A DNA stretch of 64,000 bases. Origin: Pengzhenrongella sp031582905. GTDB taxonomy: Bacteria; Actinomycetota; Actinomycetes; Actinomycetales; Cellulomonadaceae. The stretch is from the NCBI RefSeq assembly GCF_031582905.1, contig NZ_CP133990.1:2232001-2296000 (forward strand), in the 5' to 3' direction. Position 1 is the first letter of the stretch. Each line of letters opens with the position of its first letter. Positions 9,903 to 18,173 of the stretch are shown here, one piece after another. The notes under the pieces were generated by a model that had not been told where the DNA came from, made no database searches, and worked only from the letters and a program-made list of their open reading frames with translations. Both the position numbers and the translations under genes were made by a program.

Positions 9903-10717
9903 ATGGTCCCCGCTCAGCCCACCGGTCCGGCGCTCGACGTCCTGCTGCCCGCCGACCCCCGCACCGACGGGTCGACCCCGAGGCCGGCGAGCCGACGCTG
10001 TCGCGCCTGTACGCCCACCCGACGCCGGACGACGGCGGCGCGTGGGTCCGGGCGAACATGATCGCCACGCTCGACGGCGCCGGGACCGGTGCCGACGGGC
10101 GCTCGGGCTCCATCAACGGCCCTGCCGACCACCGCGTGTTCGACGTGCTGCGGTCCCTCGCCGACGTCGTCGTGGTCGGGGCCGGGACGGTGCGCGCCGA
10201 GGGCTACGGCGACCTGTCGGTCCGGCGCGACCTGCGTGCCGCGCGGGCGGCCCGCGGGCAGCACGCCGACCCCGAGCTCGCCGTGGTCACGCGCTCCGGC
10301 TCGGTGCCGGACGAGCTGCTCGACGCCGCGGTCCCCCCGCTGGTCGTCACCGCGGCGGACGGCGACGCCGTCGCCGCGCTGCGGCGCCGCATCGGTGCGG
10401 ACCGCGTCGTCGCGGTGGGCACGGGCGACGTCGACCTCGGCGGCGCGCTGGCCGCGCTCGCGGCCCGCGGTCTGCCGCGGGTGCTGACCGAGGGCGGTCC
10501 GCGGCTGCTCGGCGACCTGCTCGCGGCCGACCTCGTCGACGACCTGTGCCTGACGACGGCGCCCCTCGTCGTCGGCGGGCCGGCCCGGCGCGTGGTCGAC
10601 CGCGGCGGGTGGCTCGCACCGCCCGCCGCCGCCCGGTGCGCGCACCTGCTGCACGGCGACGGCGTGCTGCTCGGCCGCTGGCTGCTGGACGGGCCGCGGT
10701 CCGGGGCGCTCGACTAG
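9903..10717 (+). CDS. RibD C-terminal/DHFR-like pyrimidine reductase; frame broken once
   Basis: A stand-alone RibD_C domain protein. It resembles the NADPH-dependent pyrimidine reductase of riboflavin synthesis but has no deaminase domain. Signatures are NMIATLDGAGTGADGRSG (substrate loop), VVGAGTVRAEGYG (nucleotide binding) and VLTEGGPRLLGDLL near residue 195. One base is missing at the G3 run 9969-9971. Restoring it gives DGVDPEAGEPTLSRLYAHP and a 271-residue protein starting at the ATG at 9903. That start has TAGCCT at 9889-9894, 8 nt upstream, which fits a leaderless mRNA. The physiological substrate is not known. Confidence 0.82.
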
Positions 10718-10726
10718 GGTCGACGG

Positions 10727-11260
10727 GTGACCGCACCCACGTCCGGCCCGGCCGTCCCGGGCCCCGCCGATGCCCCTGCCCGCACCGTCGTCGTCCTCAC
10801 CGAGGACACGCTGACCAGCGCCGACGTCGAGCACATCACCGCCCTGCACCGCGAGGTCGACGTCGACTACCGCGTGCTCGTGCCCGCGGACACCGAGCGG
10901 AACCTGCTCGTGTCCGTGGTCGACCACCTTGGTCTCGGCGAGCTGCGCGAGGCGCTCGACGTCGTCCTCGGCCGGGAGCCGGAGCCCGCCGAGGCGAAGG
11001 CCGAGGCGGTCGACCAGCTCGCCGGGAGCCTGCAGGCCCTCGCGGCCGCCGGCGCCACCGCGGACGGTGAGGTCGTCGCCGACGACCCCGTCCCCGCCCT
11101 GGCCGCCGCGGTCGCCCGCGGCGGCGTGCGCGAGATCGTCGTGGTCACCTACCCGCACGCGGTCGAGGACACGTTCCACCGCGACTGGGCGTCACGCGCC
11201 CGCGACGAGCTCCAGGTGCCCGTGCTGCACCTGTACGCCGGGACGAGCGAGGTCGGCTGA
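10727..11260 (+). CDS. Conserved actinobacterial protein, alpha/beta nucleotide-binding-like fold
   Basis: A 177-residue protein I cannot assign to a characterised family. Strand-helix alternation is evident: RTVVVLTEDTL, DYRVLVPADTERN, and near the C-terminus REIVVVTYPHAVEDTFHRDW with VPVLHLYAGTSEVG. This arrangement resembles universal-stress-protein (UspA-like) folds, though the glycine-rich ATP loop is not obvious. The GTG at 10727 has a TAGGGT hexamer at 10715-10720, 6 nt upstream, and no ribosome site. It follows the RibD-like gene by 9 bp but seems to have its own leaderless promoter. Confidence 0.75.
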   Translation: MTAPTSGPAVPGPADAPARTVVVLTEDTLTSADVEHITALHREVDVDYRVLVPADTERNLLVSVVDHLGLGELREALDVVLGREPEPAEAKAEAVDQLAGSLQALAAAGATADGEVVADDPVPALAAAVARGGVREIVVVTYPHAVEDTFHRDWASRARDELQVPVLHLYAGTSEVG

Positions 11261-11288
11261 CCCCGGCCGGGGCGGTCCGACGCCGGCG

Positions 11289-11322
11289 CCCGCCGACCCG
11301 CGCCGCCGCGCGGGCCGGCGGG
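11289..11322. terminator. Bidirectional hairpin between convergent genes
   Basis: Arms 11289-11303 and 11308-11322 pair over 15 positions with a single A-C mismatch, around a CGCC loop. The element lies between the converging genes ending at 11260 and 11329. There is no T-tract, as usual for high-GC actinobacteria. Confidence 0.75.
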
Positions 11323-11328
11323 CCTGGC

Positions 11329-12585
11329 TCAGAACCCGGTGTCGGTCGGCTTGGGGTAGTGGGTGCGGAACTTACGCACCTGGTTGAGCATCGCGGTGGC
11401 GACGTACGCCCGGCGCCGCACGGACGCGTCGGCCGCGTACCGCAGGGGGTGCACGACGGCGCCCGCCCGGATGAGCCCCTGGACGCGCGCACGCAGCGCG
11501 GGCTCGCGCACGTACCGCAGGAGCAGGCGGTGCGGCAGGATCGAGTACAGGACCTCGCGGTCCACCACGACCGGCTCGACCGTGCGGCCGTGGATGCGGT
11601 CGTCGACCAGGAAGCGCATGGGGTTCGCACCGGCCGCGGTCACGTAGTAGTTGTTGCGGCCGATGCGCGGGTTCACCTCGAAGAAGCGGTAGGAGCCGTC
11701 CCGCGGGTCCACCTTGACGTCGAAGTTCGCGAACCCGACGTAGCCGGTCGCGTCGAGGAAGCGACGGGCCTGGTCGAGCATCTCGTCCCAGCGTCCGGTG
11801 ACCATCGCCGCCGGGTTCCCCAGCCCGGACGGCGTGTGCTCCTCGAGCAGCACGTGCGCCGAGCACAGCAGCGTGATCATGCCGCCGTTGTCGACGTAGG
11901 CGGTGATGGACCGCATCTGGGTGTCGTCACCCGGGATGAGCTCCTGGACCACGAAGCGCCCGCGGAAGCCTGCACCACGCAGGGACACCCACAGCGCGTC
12001 CAGCTCGGCCGGGCCCGAGATCTCGAAGACCTTCTTCTTGCCCTCGAAGTGCACGTCCTGGTAGTCCGCGCTGCTGGCGGCCTTCGCGATGAGCGGGTAG
12101 GTGATGTCGACCGGCGCGGGGCGCCACGCGGGGTCGTCGGCCCCGGCGAAGTCCTGCACGATCGTGCGGGGCACCGCGATGCCCAGGCCGGTGCAGATCT
12201 CGGCGAACGTCGCCTTGTCGGAGATCCGGTCCAGCAGGGTCTCGGAGAGGAACGGCACGACGTAGTGCTTCTCGAGCCTGGCCCGGTGCTGGACGACGAC
12301 GCGGACGAGCCAGTCGGAGTTGGCGAGCAGGATGAGCCGCTTGCCCGGGTGCTCACCCGCGAGCGTCACGAGCCGGTCGACCATGTCCTGCGGCGTGGCC
12401 CCCGGGCCGAGCAGCACGTTGTCGATGATGCTGGACCGCGCGATCGGGCCGAGCGCCGCACCGCTGACGACGATCGACCGGACGCCGTAGGCCTCGTGGA
12501 ACGAGCGGGCGAGGGCGTAGACGCCGATGTCGGCGCCCAGGATGACCGGCTGGAGCCTCTCGTCCGGGGTGGGGGCCGCGCTCAC
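11329..12585 (-). CDS. ATP-grasp carboxylate-amine ligase, D-aspartate ligase-like
   Basis: A 418-residue ATP-grasp ligase. The N-terminus PVILGADIGVYALARSFHEA resembles the D-aspartate ligases that activate D-Asp for attachment to peptidoglycan stem peptides. The ATP-grasp core includes PLIAKAASS and FRGRFVVQELIPGDDTQ. The metal-binding end is YRFFEVNPRIGRNNYY. The GTG at 12585 overlaps the gnd stop codon as GTGA, so translation is probably coupled to gnd. Cellulomonas-type walls can contain D-Asp or D-Glu in the cross-bridge, so a role in bridge formation is reasonable. It remains an inference; the class also makes other amides. Confidence 0.78.
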   Translation of the reverse strand: MSAAPTPDERLQPVILGADIGVYALARSFHEAYGVRSIVVSGAALGPIARSSIIDNVLLGPGATPQDMVDRLVTLAGEHPGKRLILLANSDWLVRVVVQHRARLEKHYVVPFLSETLLDRISDKATFAEICTGLGIAVPRTIVQDFAGADDPAWRPAPVDITYPLIAKAASSADYQDVHFEGKKKVFEISGPAELDALWVSLRGAGFRGRFVVQELIPGDDTQMRSITAYVDNGGMITLLCSAHVLLEEHTPSGLGNPAAMVTGRWDEMLDQARRFLDATGYVGFANFDVKVDPRDGSYRFFEVNPRIGRNNYYVTAAGANPMRFLVDDRIHGRTVEPVVVDREVLYSILPHRLLLRYVREPALRARVQGLIRAGAVVHPLRYAADASVRRRAYVATAMLNQVRKFRTHYPKPTDTGF

Positions 12586-14017
12586 TGCCGGGTCTCGGTG
12601 CGGTCGCCGGTCCACTCGGTGTGGAAGGTGCCGGGGCGGTCGGTGCGGGCGTAGGTGTGGGCGCCGAAGAAGTCGCGCTGGGCCTGGATGAGGTTGGCCG
12701 GGAGCCGCTCGGCACGCACCCCGTCGTAGTACGCCAACGAGGAGGAGAACGCCGGCACCGGCACCCCGTTCTGCGCCGCCGACGCCACGATCCGCCGCCA
12801 CGCCGCGACACCGTTGCCCACCGCACCGGTGAAGTACTCATCCGCGAGCAGCAGCGGCAGGTCGGGGTGACGCTCGTACGCCTCGGTGATCCGGTTGAGG
12901 AACCGGGCCCGGATGATGCACCCACCCCGCCAGATCCGCGCCATCGCACCCCGGTCGATGTCCCACCCGAACTCCGCCGACGCCGCCGCGATCTGGTCGA
13001 ACCCCTGGGAGTACGCGACCACCTTCGAGGCGTACAACGCCAACCGGACGTCCTCGATGAACGCCTCCCGGTCCCCGACCACCCACTCACTCGTGTGCGC
13101 CGGCAGCACCCCCACCGCGGCGGACCGCTGCGGCGCCGACCCCGACAGCGCCCGGGCGAACGTCGCCTCCGCGATCCCGGTGATCGGCACCCCCAGGTCC
13201 AGGGCGTTCTGCACCGTCCACCGCCCGGTGCCCTTCTGCTCCGCCCGGTCCGCCACCACGTCCACGAACGCCGCACCCGTCTCGGCGTCCACGTGCGCCA
13301 GCACCGTGGCCGTGATCTCGATCAGGAACGACTCCAGGTCCCCGGAGTTCCAGTCCGCGAAGATCTCCCCGATCTCCTTGGCGCTGGCCCCCAGGCCCTG
13401 CTTGAGCAGGTCGTACGCCTCCGCGATCAGCTGCATGTCGGCGTACTCGATGCCGTTGTGCACCATCTTCACGAAATGCCCCGCACCATCGGGACCGATG
13501 TAGGTGCAGCACGGGATCCCGTCGACCTTCGCCGAGATGTCCTCCAGGATCGGCCCCAGCACCGCATAGGACTCCCGCGACCCACCGGGCATGATCGACG
13601 GCCCGTTCAACGCCCCCTCCTCACCCCCGACACCCCGGACCCGACGAAGTGCAGGCCATGGGCCTTGAGCTCGTGCTCACGGCGGATCGTGTCCGGGAAG
13701 TGCGCGTTACCGGCGTCGATGACGATGTCACCGGCCTCCAGCAACGGGATCAGCTCGGCGATCACCGCGTCCGTCGGGGCGCCGGCCTTGACCATGATCA
13801 CCACCTTGCGCGGCCGCTCCAACGACGCCACGAAGTCCGCCATCGACTCCGACGCCACGAACGCACCCTCGTCCCCGTGGTCCGCGACCAGGGACGCCGT
13901 CTTCGCGTTCGACCGGTTGTGCACCGCCACCGTGTACCCGTGCCGAGCGAAGTTCCGAGCCAGATTCCGACCCATGACGGCCAGACCCGTCACACCGATC
14001 TGTGCACGTGCGGACAT
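12582..14017 (-). CDS. gnd: 6-phosphogluconate dehydrogenase; frame broken once
   Basis: Oxidative pentose phosphate enzyme producing ribulose 5-phosphate, CO2 and NADPH. The N-terminal Rossmann motif is GVTGLAVMGRNLARN. The substrate region is FVGSGVSGGEEGALNGPSIM after repair, and the catalytic Lys lies in GHFVKMVHNGIEYADMQ. The C5 run 13624-13628 lacks one base. Adding it yields a full 478-residue enzyme, the usual length. A core enzyme with a single clean break argues for a sequencing error. The ATG at 14017 has a GAAGGAGT ribosome site. It overlaps the downstream ATP-grasp gene by 4 nt. Confidence 0.93.
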
Positions 14018-14133
14018 GGGTCGGTACTCCTTCACCACGGGGATCTGTCCCGCGTCACCCTAGTGGGCAGGCCCCGTCCGCGACCGGCGCGCCATCCCTC
14101 GGGACGCCGACCGGCGCCCGTACGCTCGACGGC

Positions 14134-14709
14134 GTGAAGACCACCGGCCCCGGCGCCACCCCGGCGGAGTTCATGCGCGCCCTGCACTCGCTGCGCGCGG
14201 CCCGCCTGCGGCCCGAGGTCCAGCTGGAGGAGGTGCCCGCCCCCGGCCGGATCGCACCGTACTCGGTCGCGCTCACCGCCGAGGTCCGGCTGCCGCGTGA
14301 CGACGAGGGGCTCGCCGCCGGCCGCTTCGTGGTGCTGCACGACCCCGCCGGCCAGGAGGCGTGGGACGGCACGTTCCGGGTCGTCACGCTCGTGCGCGGG
14401 ACCCTGGAGCCCGAGGTCGCGGCGGACGGGCTCCTCGCCGAGGTGGCCTGGACCTGGCTCGAGGACGCGCTGGACGGTGCCGGCGTCGTCGCGCACGCGG
14501 CCGGCGGGACGGTGACGCGCGTGCTGTCGCAGAGCTTCGGCGCCCTCGCCGACCGGCCCGACGAGGTCGAGGTGGAGATCCGGGCGTCGTGGACGCCGCC
14601 GGACGGCGACCTCGGCCCGCACCTGAGCGCGTGGGCCACGCTGCTGTGCACGACGGCGGGCCTGCCGCCGATGCCGGACGGCGTCACCGTCCTCAGCCGC
14701 CGGCACTGA
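14134..14709 (+). CDS. DUF3000 domain protein
   Basis: A 191-residue DUF3000 protein. This family is found in actinobacteria, commonly close to ribonuclease D, as here. Function is unknown. The middle of the protein has regular beta-like segments such as RFVVLHDPAGQEAWDGTFRV. The GTG at 14134 lies 7 nt after TACGCT (14121-14126), a leaderless arrangement. It is divergent from gnd across about 115 bp. Confidence 0.85.
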   Translation: MKTTGPGATPAEFMRALHSLRAARLRPEVQLEEVPAPGRIAPYSVALTAEVRLPRDDEGLAAGRFVVLHDPAGQEAWDGTFRVVTLVRGTLEPEVAADGLLAEVAWTWLEDALDGAGVVAHAAGGTVTRVLSQSFGALADRPDEVEVEIRASWTPPDGDLGPHLSAWATLLCTTAGLPPMPDGVTVLSRRH

Positions 14710-14791
14710 CGCCGCGGCACGCGGCTCCGTCACCCCGGTCGCCCGTGCGGCGCCGACCGGCTCGGCGCCCGCCGACGCCCGACCATCGCGG

Positions 14792-14831
14792 TGTGACACC
14801 CCGCGGCGCCCCGTGTCACAGCCGTGTCACA
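14792..14831. promoter_or_regulatory. Triple TGTCACA-type regulator site array
   Basis: TGTGACAC at 14792-14799 is the inverted partner of GTGTCACA at 14813-14820. An identical GTGTCACA follows at 14824-14831, exactly 11 bp (one helical turn) after the second. The array sits in the 225-bp gene-free interval 14710-14934 upstream of the LuxR-type regulator. It looks like an operator; the half-site resembles CRP/FNR-family sites, but the binder is unknown. Confidence 0.6.
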
Positions 14832-14934
14832 GCGGGGTCCCAGGTGCGCGTCGGTTCACGCCAAGCCCCTGAACCCCTCAAGGGACGCCCCCGGGGACCC
14901 GATATGACGGGGGAGAGTTCCGCCCCTGCCGAAA

Positions 14935-15519
14935 GTGACCGCCGTGACCATCGAGACCCTGCGCAGCACCCCCCACGCCCAGCGTGCGGTGGCCCCGGTC
15001 AGCCCCGTGAGGCGACCCACGCCCGGCGCACAGATGTGCATCGTGGTCAACGAGCTGCCCGAGGGCGGCGGGACGACGCTCGTCGAGAACCTCGGCCGCC
15101 GCGGGTCGACCCGGGTCATCCTCCTCGCCCGGCAGGCGGCCCGCCGCGACCTCGTCCAGCTGCTGGCCGGCGGGCTGCGCGGGGGCGTCACCGCGGACCC
15201 GCGTCGACTGCAGGCCGCGCTCGCGCAGCGCGCCGCGCGCTCGCCGGAGCCCGGCGTCCCGACGACGTCCCAGCACGACCCGCAGCCGCAGCCCGAGCCG
15301 GCCCCCGCGCCGGTGCGCGAGCTGCCGGACCTGACCGCTCGTGAGCTCGGAGTGCTGGAGCTCGTGGCGGCGGGTCGGACGAACCGCATGATCGGCGAGG
15401 AGCTCGGCCTGTCCGCGCTCACGGTCAAGAGCCACCTCGCGCGCATCTCGCGCAAGCTGGGGACCGGGGACCGCGCCGAGCTCGTCGCCATCGTCATCCG
15501 CGCCGGTCGCATCGCCTGA
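14935..15519 (+). CDS. LuxR-type helix-turn-helix regulator without receiver domain
   Basis: A 194-residue protein. The C-terminal 65 residues form a LuxR/GerE helix-turn-helix: LTARELGVLELVAAGRTNRM, then IGEELGLSALTVKSHLARIS. The N-terminal 110 residues contain no recognisable receiver or sensor domain, though MCIVVNELPEGGGTTLVENL suggests a small beta-alpha unit. A Pro/Gln-rich linker joins them. Start codons GTG 14935 and GTG 14944 are both possible, as neither has a strong ribosome site. The operator-like array upstream and the position before ribonuclease D are the only clues to its role. Confidence 0.75.
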   Translation: MTAVTIETLRSTPHAQRAVAPVSPVRRPTPGAQMCIVVNELPEGGGTTLVENLGRRGSTRVILLARQAARRDLVQLLAGGLRGGVTADPRRLQAALAQRAARSPEPGVPTTSQHDPQPQPEPAPAPVRELPDLTARELGVLELVAAGRTNRMIGEELGLSALTVKSHLARISRKLGTGDRAELVAIVIRAGRIA

Positions 15520-15568
15520 CCCGCGTCCGGCGGACGGCCTGCGGGCCCCGAGCGCCTACGGTTGCCCC

Positions 15569-16828
15569 ATGGAGCCTGAGCCGTCCGCCACGATGACGAC
15601 CGACGTGCGGACGCCCCCGCCCGAGCCCGACGTCGTCCCCCTCGTGCAGCCGGTCGACGGTGTCCCCGCCGTGGTCACCACCGCGGCGGAGCTCGCCGAC
15701 GTCGTGGACGCGTTCGCCGCCGGCACCGGGCCGGTCGCCGTCGACGCCGAGCGCGCCTCCGGGTACCGGTACGGCCAGCGGACCTACCTCGTGCAGGTCC
15801 GCCGCGAGGGCGCGGGCACCGCCCTCATCGACCCGATCGCCCTGCCCGACCTGTCCGCGCTCTCCGAGGCGCTGGTCGGTGTCGAGTGGGTGCTGCACGC
15901 GGCGTCGCAGGACCTGCCCGGTCTCGCCGAGCAGGGCATGCGTCCGACCCGGATCTTCGACACCGAGCTCGGGGCCCGGCTGCTGGGGCTCGAGCGCGTC
16001 GGCCTGGCGGCGGTGGTCGCCGACCTGCTCGGGCTGGGACTGGCCAAGGAGCACTCGGCCGTCGACTGGTCGACCCGGCCGCTGCCGGACGAGTGGCTGC
16101 GGTACGCCGCGCTCGACGTCGAGGTGCTCGTGGAGCTGCGCGCCGTGATGGCGGAGCGGCTCGCCCAGGCGGGCAAGGCCCAGTGGGCCGCGGAGGAGTT
16201 CGAGGCGGTCCGGCTCACCCCGCCGCCGCCGCCGCGGCTCGAGCCGTGGCGGCGCGTCTCAGGGCTGCACGTGATCCGCGACGCCCGCCGGCTCGCCGTC
16301 GTCCGCGAGCTGTGGACGGCACGGGACCGCAACGCCCGCGAACGGGACATCTCCCCCGGCCGCGTGCTCCCCGACGCCGCCATCGTCGCGGCGGCCCAGG
16401 CGATGCCCCGCTCCGTCGAGGCCCTCACCGCCCTGCCGTCGTTCTCCGGCAAGGGCGCCCGACGCCGCATCACCGTGTGGCAGGCGGCGATCCAGCGCGG
16501 CCTGGCGACGCCCGAGGCGGACCTGCCGTCGGTGCGCGGCCCGAAGTCCGACGCGCCGCCGCCGCCGCGGACGTGGGCCGACCGGGACCCGGACGCCGCC
16601 GCGCGCCTCGCCGCGGCCCGCGAGGTCGTCACCGCGCTCTCCGCCGAGCACACGGTGCCGGTGGAGAACCTGCTGCAGCCCGACCTGCTCCGCCGGCTGT
16701 GCTGGAGCCCGCCCCCGGTGCTGGACGCCGAGTCGATCGGCGCGTTCCTCACCGCCGGCGGCGCGCGTGCGTGGCAGGTCACCCTGACGGCCCCGTTGCT
16801 CGCGGAGGCACTGGTTACCGACCAGTAA
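15569..16828 (+). CDS. rnd: Ribonuclease D (HRDC-containing 3'-5' exonuclease)
   Basis: A 419-residue DEDD-type exonuclease. The first catalytic pair is VAVDAERASGYRYGQRTY near residue 57, the second Asp lies in HAASQDLPGL, and the last motif YAALDVEVLVEL supplies Tyr and Asp. An HRDC domain follows around residues 235-320. RNase D trims tRNA and other RNA 3' ends. The ATG at 15569 sits 6 nt after TACGGT (15557-15562), suggesting a leaderless message. It lies downstream of DUF3000 and the LuxR-type gene, a familiar actinobacterial neighbourhood. Confidence 0.9.
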   Translation: MEPEPSATMTTDVRTPPPEPDVVPLVQPVDGVPAVVTTAAELADVVDAFAAGTGPVAVDAERASGYRYGQRTYLVQVRREGAGTALIDPIALPDLSALSEALVGVEWVLHAASQDLPGLAEQGMRPTRIFDTELGARLLGLERVGLAAVVADLLGLGLAKEHSAVDWSTRPLPDEWLRYAALDVEVLVELRAVMAERLAQAGKAQWAAEEFEAVRLTPPPPPRLEPWRRVSGLHVIRDARRLAVVRELWTARDRNARERDISPGRVLPDAAIVAAAQAMPRSVEALTALPSFSGKGARRRITVWQAAIQRGLATPEADLPSVRGPKSDAPPPPRTWADRDPDAAARLAAAREVVTALSAEHTVPVENLLQPDLLRRLCWSPPPVLDAESIGAFLTAGGARAWQVTLTAPLLAEALVTDQ

Positions 16829-16922
16829 CATCGACGACGGACGGCCGCGGCCCGCCGCGCCGTCCGTCACCGGCACCCGGTCCCCGGGCGCCAGGACACC
16901 GTCGTCCACGCCAGGAGGTCCG

Positions 16923-18173
16923 ATGCCCAGCGCATCGCCACGTGCCACCGTCCGCCCGACCGTGTTCGTCGAGGGGGTGCGGACCCCCTTCGGGCGCGCC
17001 CGCCCCGACGGCCTCTACGCCCACACCCGTGCCGACGACCTCGCGGTCAAGGCGGTCCGTGAGCTCCTGCGGCGCCACCCCGAGCTCCCGCCCGAGCGGG
17101 TCGACGAGGTCGCCATCGCGGCGACCACGCAGTCCGGTGACCAGGGGCTGACCCTCGGGCGGACCGTCGGCGTCCTCGCCGGGCTGCCGCGCAGCGTCCC
17201 GGGGTACGCGATCGACCGCATGTGCGCCGGGGCGATGACGGCGGTGACGTCGACCGCCGCCGCGATCGGCGTGGGCGCGCAGGACGTCGCCCTGGCCGGC
17301 GGGGTCGAGCACATGGGCCGTCACCCGATGGGGTTCGACGCCGACCCCAACCCGCGCTTCGCGTCCGAGCGGCTCGTGAGCGGCGACGCGCTGCTCATGG
17401 GCCGGACGGCCGAGAACCTGCACGACCGCTACCCCGCGCTGACCCGCGAGCGCGCCGACGCCCTCGGGGTCGCGAGCCAGGCGAAGTACGCCGCCGCGCT
17501 GGCCGCCGGGCGGATCGCCCCCGACCTCGTGCCGGTCGCCGTCCGTGATTCCGAGTGCGGCTGGGGCCTGGCGACCGCCGACGAGCCGCCCCGCCCCGGC
17601 ACCACGCTCGAGGCCGTCCGCGGCCTGCCGACCCCGTTCCGTCCCGGTGGCCGGGTGACCGCGGCGACATCGGCTCCGCTGACCGACGGTGCGGCGATGT
17701 GCCTGCTCGCCGCGGAGGACACCGCCGCCGAGCTCGGGCTCGCGCCCCGGATGCGGATGGTGACGTTCGCCTACGCCGGCGTGGACCCGGCCGTCATGGG
17801 CCTGGGCCCGGTGCCCGCGACCGAGCGCGCCCTCGCCCGAGCCGGGCTGACGATCGACGACATCGGGCTGGTCGAGATCAACGAGGCGTTCGCCGTGCAG
17901 GTGCTCGCGTTCCTCGACGCGTTCGGCATCGACGACGAGGACCCGCGGGTCAACCCCGACGGCGGCGCGATCGCCGTCGGGCACCCGCTCGCGTCGTCCG
18001 GCGTCCGGCTCATGACCCAGCTCGCGCGGCACTTCGCGGCGCGGCCGGACGTCCGCTACGGCCTGACGACGCTGTGCGTCGGCCTGGGCCAGGGCGGCAC
18101 GGTGATCTGGGAGAACCCCCACCACGCCGACTACGACCCGACCGCCCCCACCCTGCAGGAGCGCAGCGCATGA
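16923..18173 (+). CDS. fadA: Acetyl-CoA C-acyltransferase (3-ketoacyl-CoA thiolase)
   Basis: A 416-residue thiolase of fatty acid beta-oxidation. The nucleophile Cys lies in YAIDRMCAGAMTA near residue 100, INEAFAVQVLAF carries the NEAF motif, and the C-terminal Cys/Gly loop is LCVGLGQGGTV. GGAIAVGHPLASSG contains the conserved His. An AGGAGG-containing site precedes the ATG at 16923. Its stop overlaps the ATG of the multifunctional fadB-type gene (ATGA), so the two form the usual beta-oxidation pair. Confidence 0.93.
   Translation: MPSASPRATVRPTVFVEGVRTPFGRARPDGLYAHTRADDLAVKAVRELLRRHPELPPERVDEVAIAATTQSGDQGLTLGRTVGVLAGLPRSVPGYAIDRMCAGAMTAVTSTAAAIGVGAQDVALAGGVEHMGRHPMGFDADPNPRFASERLVSGDALLMGRTAENLHDRYPALTRERADALGVASQAKYAAALAAGRIAPDLVPVAVRDSECGWGLATADEPPRPGTTLEAVRGLPTPFRPGGRVTAATSAPLTDGAAMCLLAAEDTAAELGLAPRMRMVTFAYAGVDPAVMGLGPVPATERALARAGLTIDDIGLVEINEAFAVQVLAFLDAFGIDDEDPRVNPDGGAIAVGHPLASSGVRLMTQLARHFAARPDVRYGLTTLCVGLGQGGTVIWENPHHADYDPTAPTLQERSA

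Noticed and set aside
14792..14831. A CRP site assignment
   Set aside because: The spacing between inverted arms (13 bp) is longer than the 6 bp of a classic TGTGA-N6-TCACA site, so the binder was left open.
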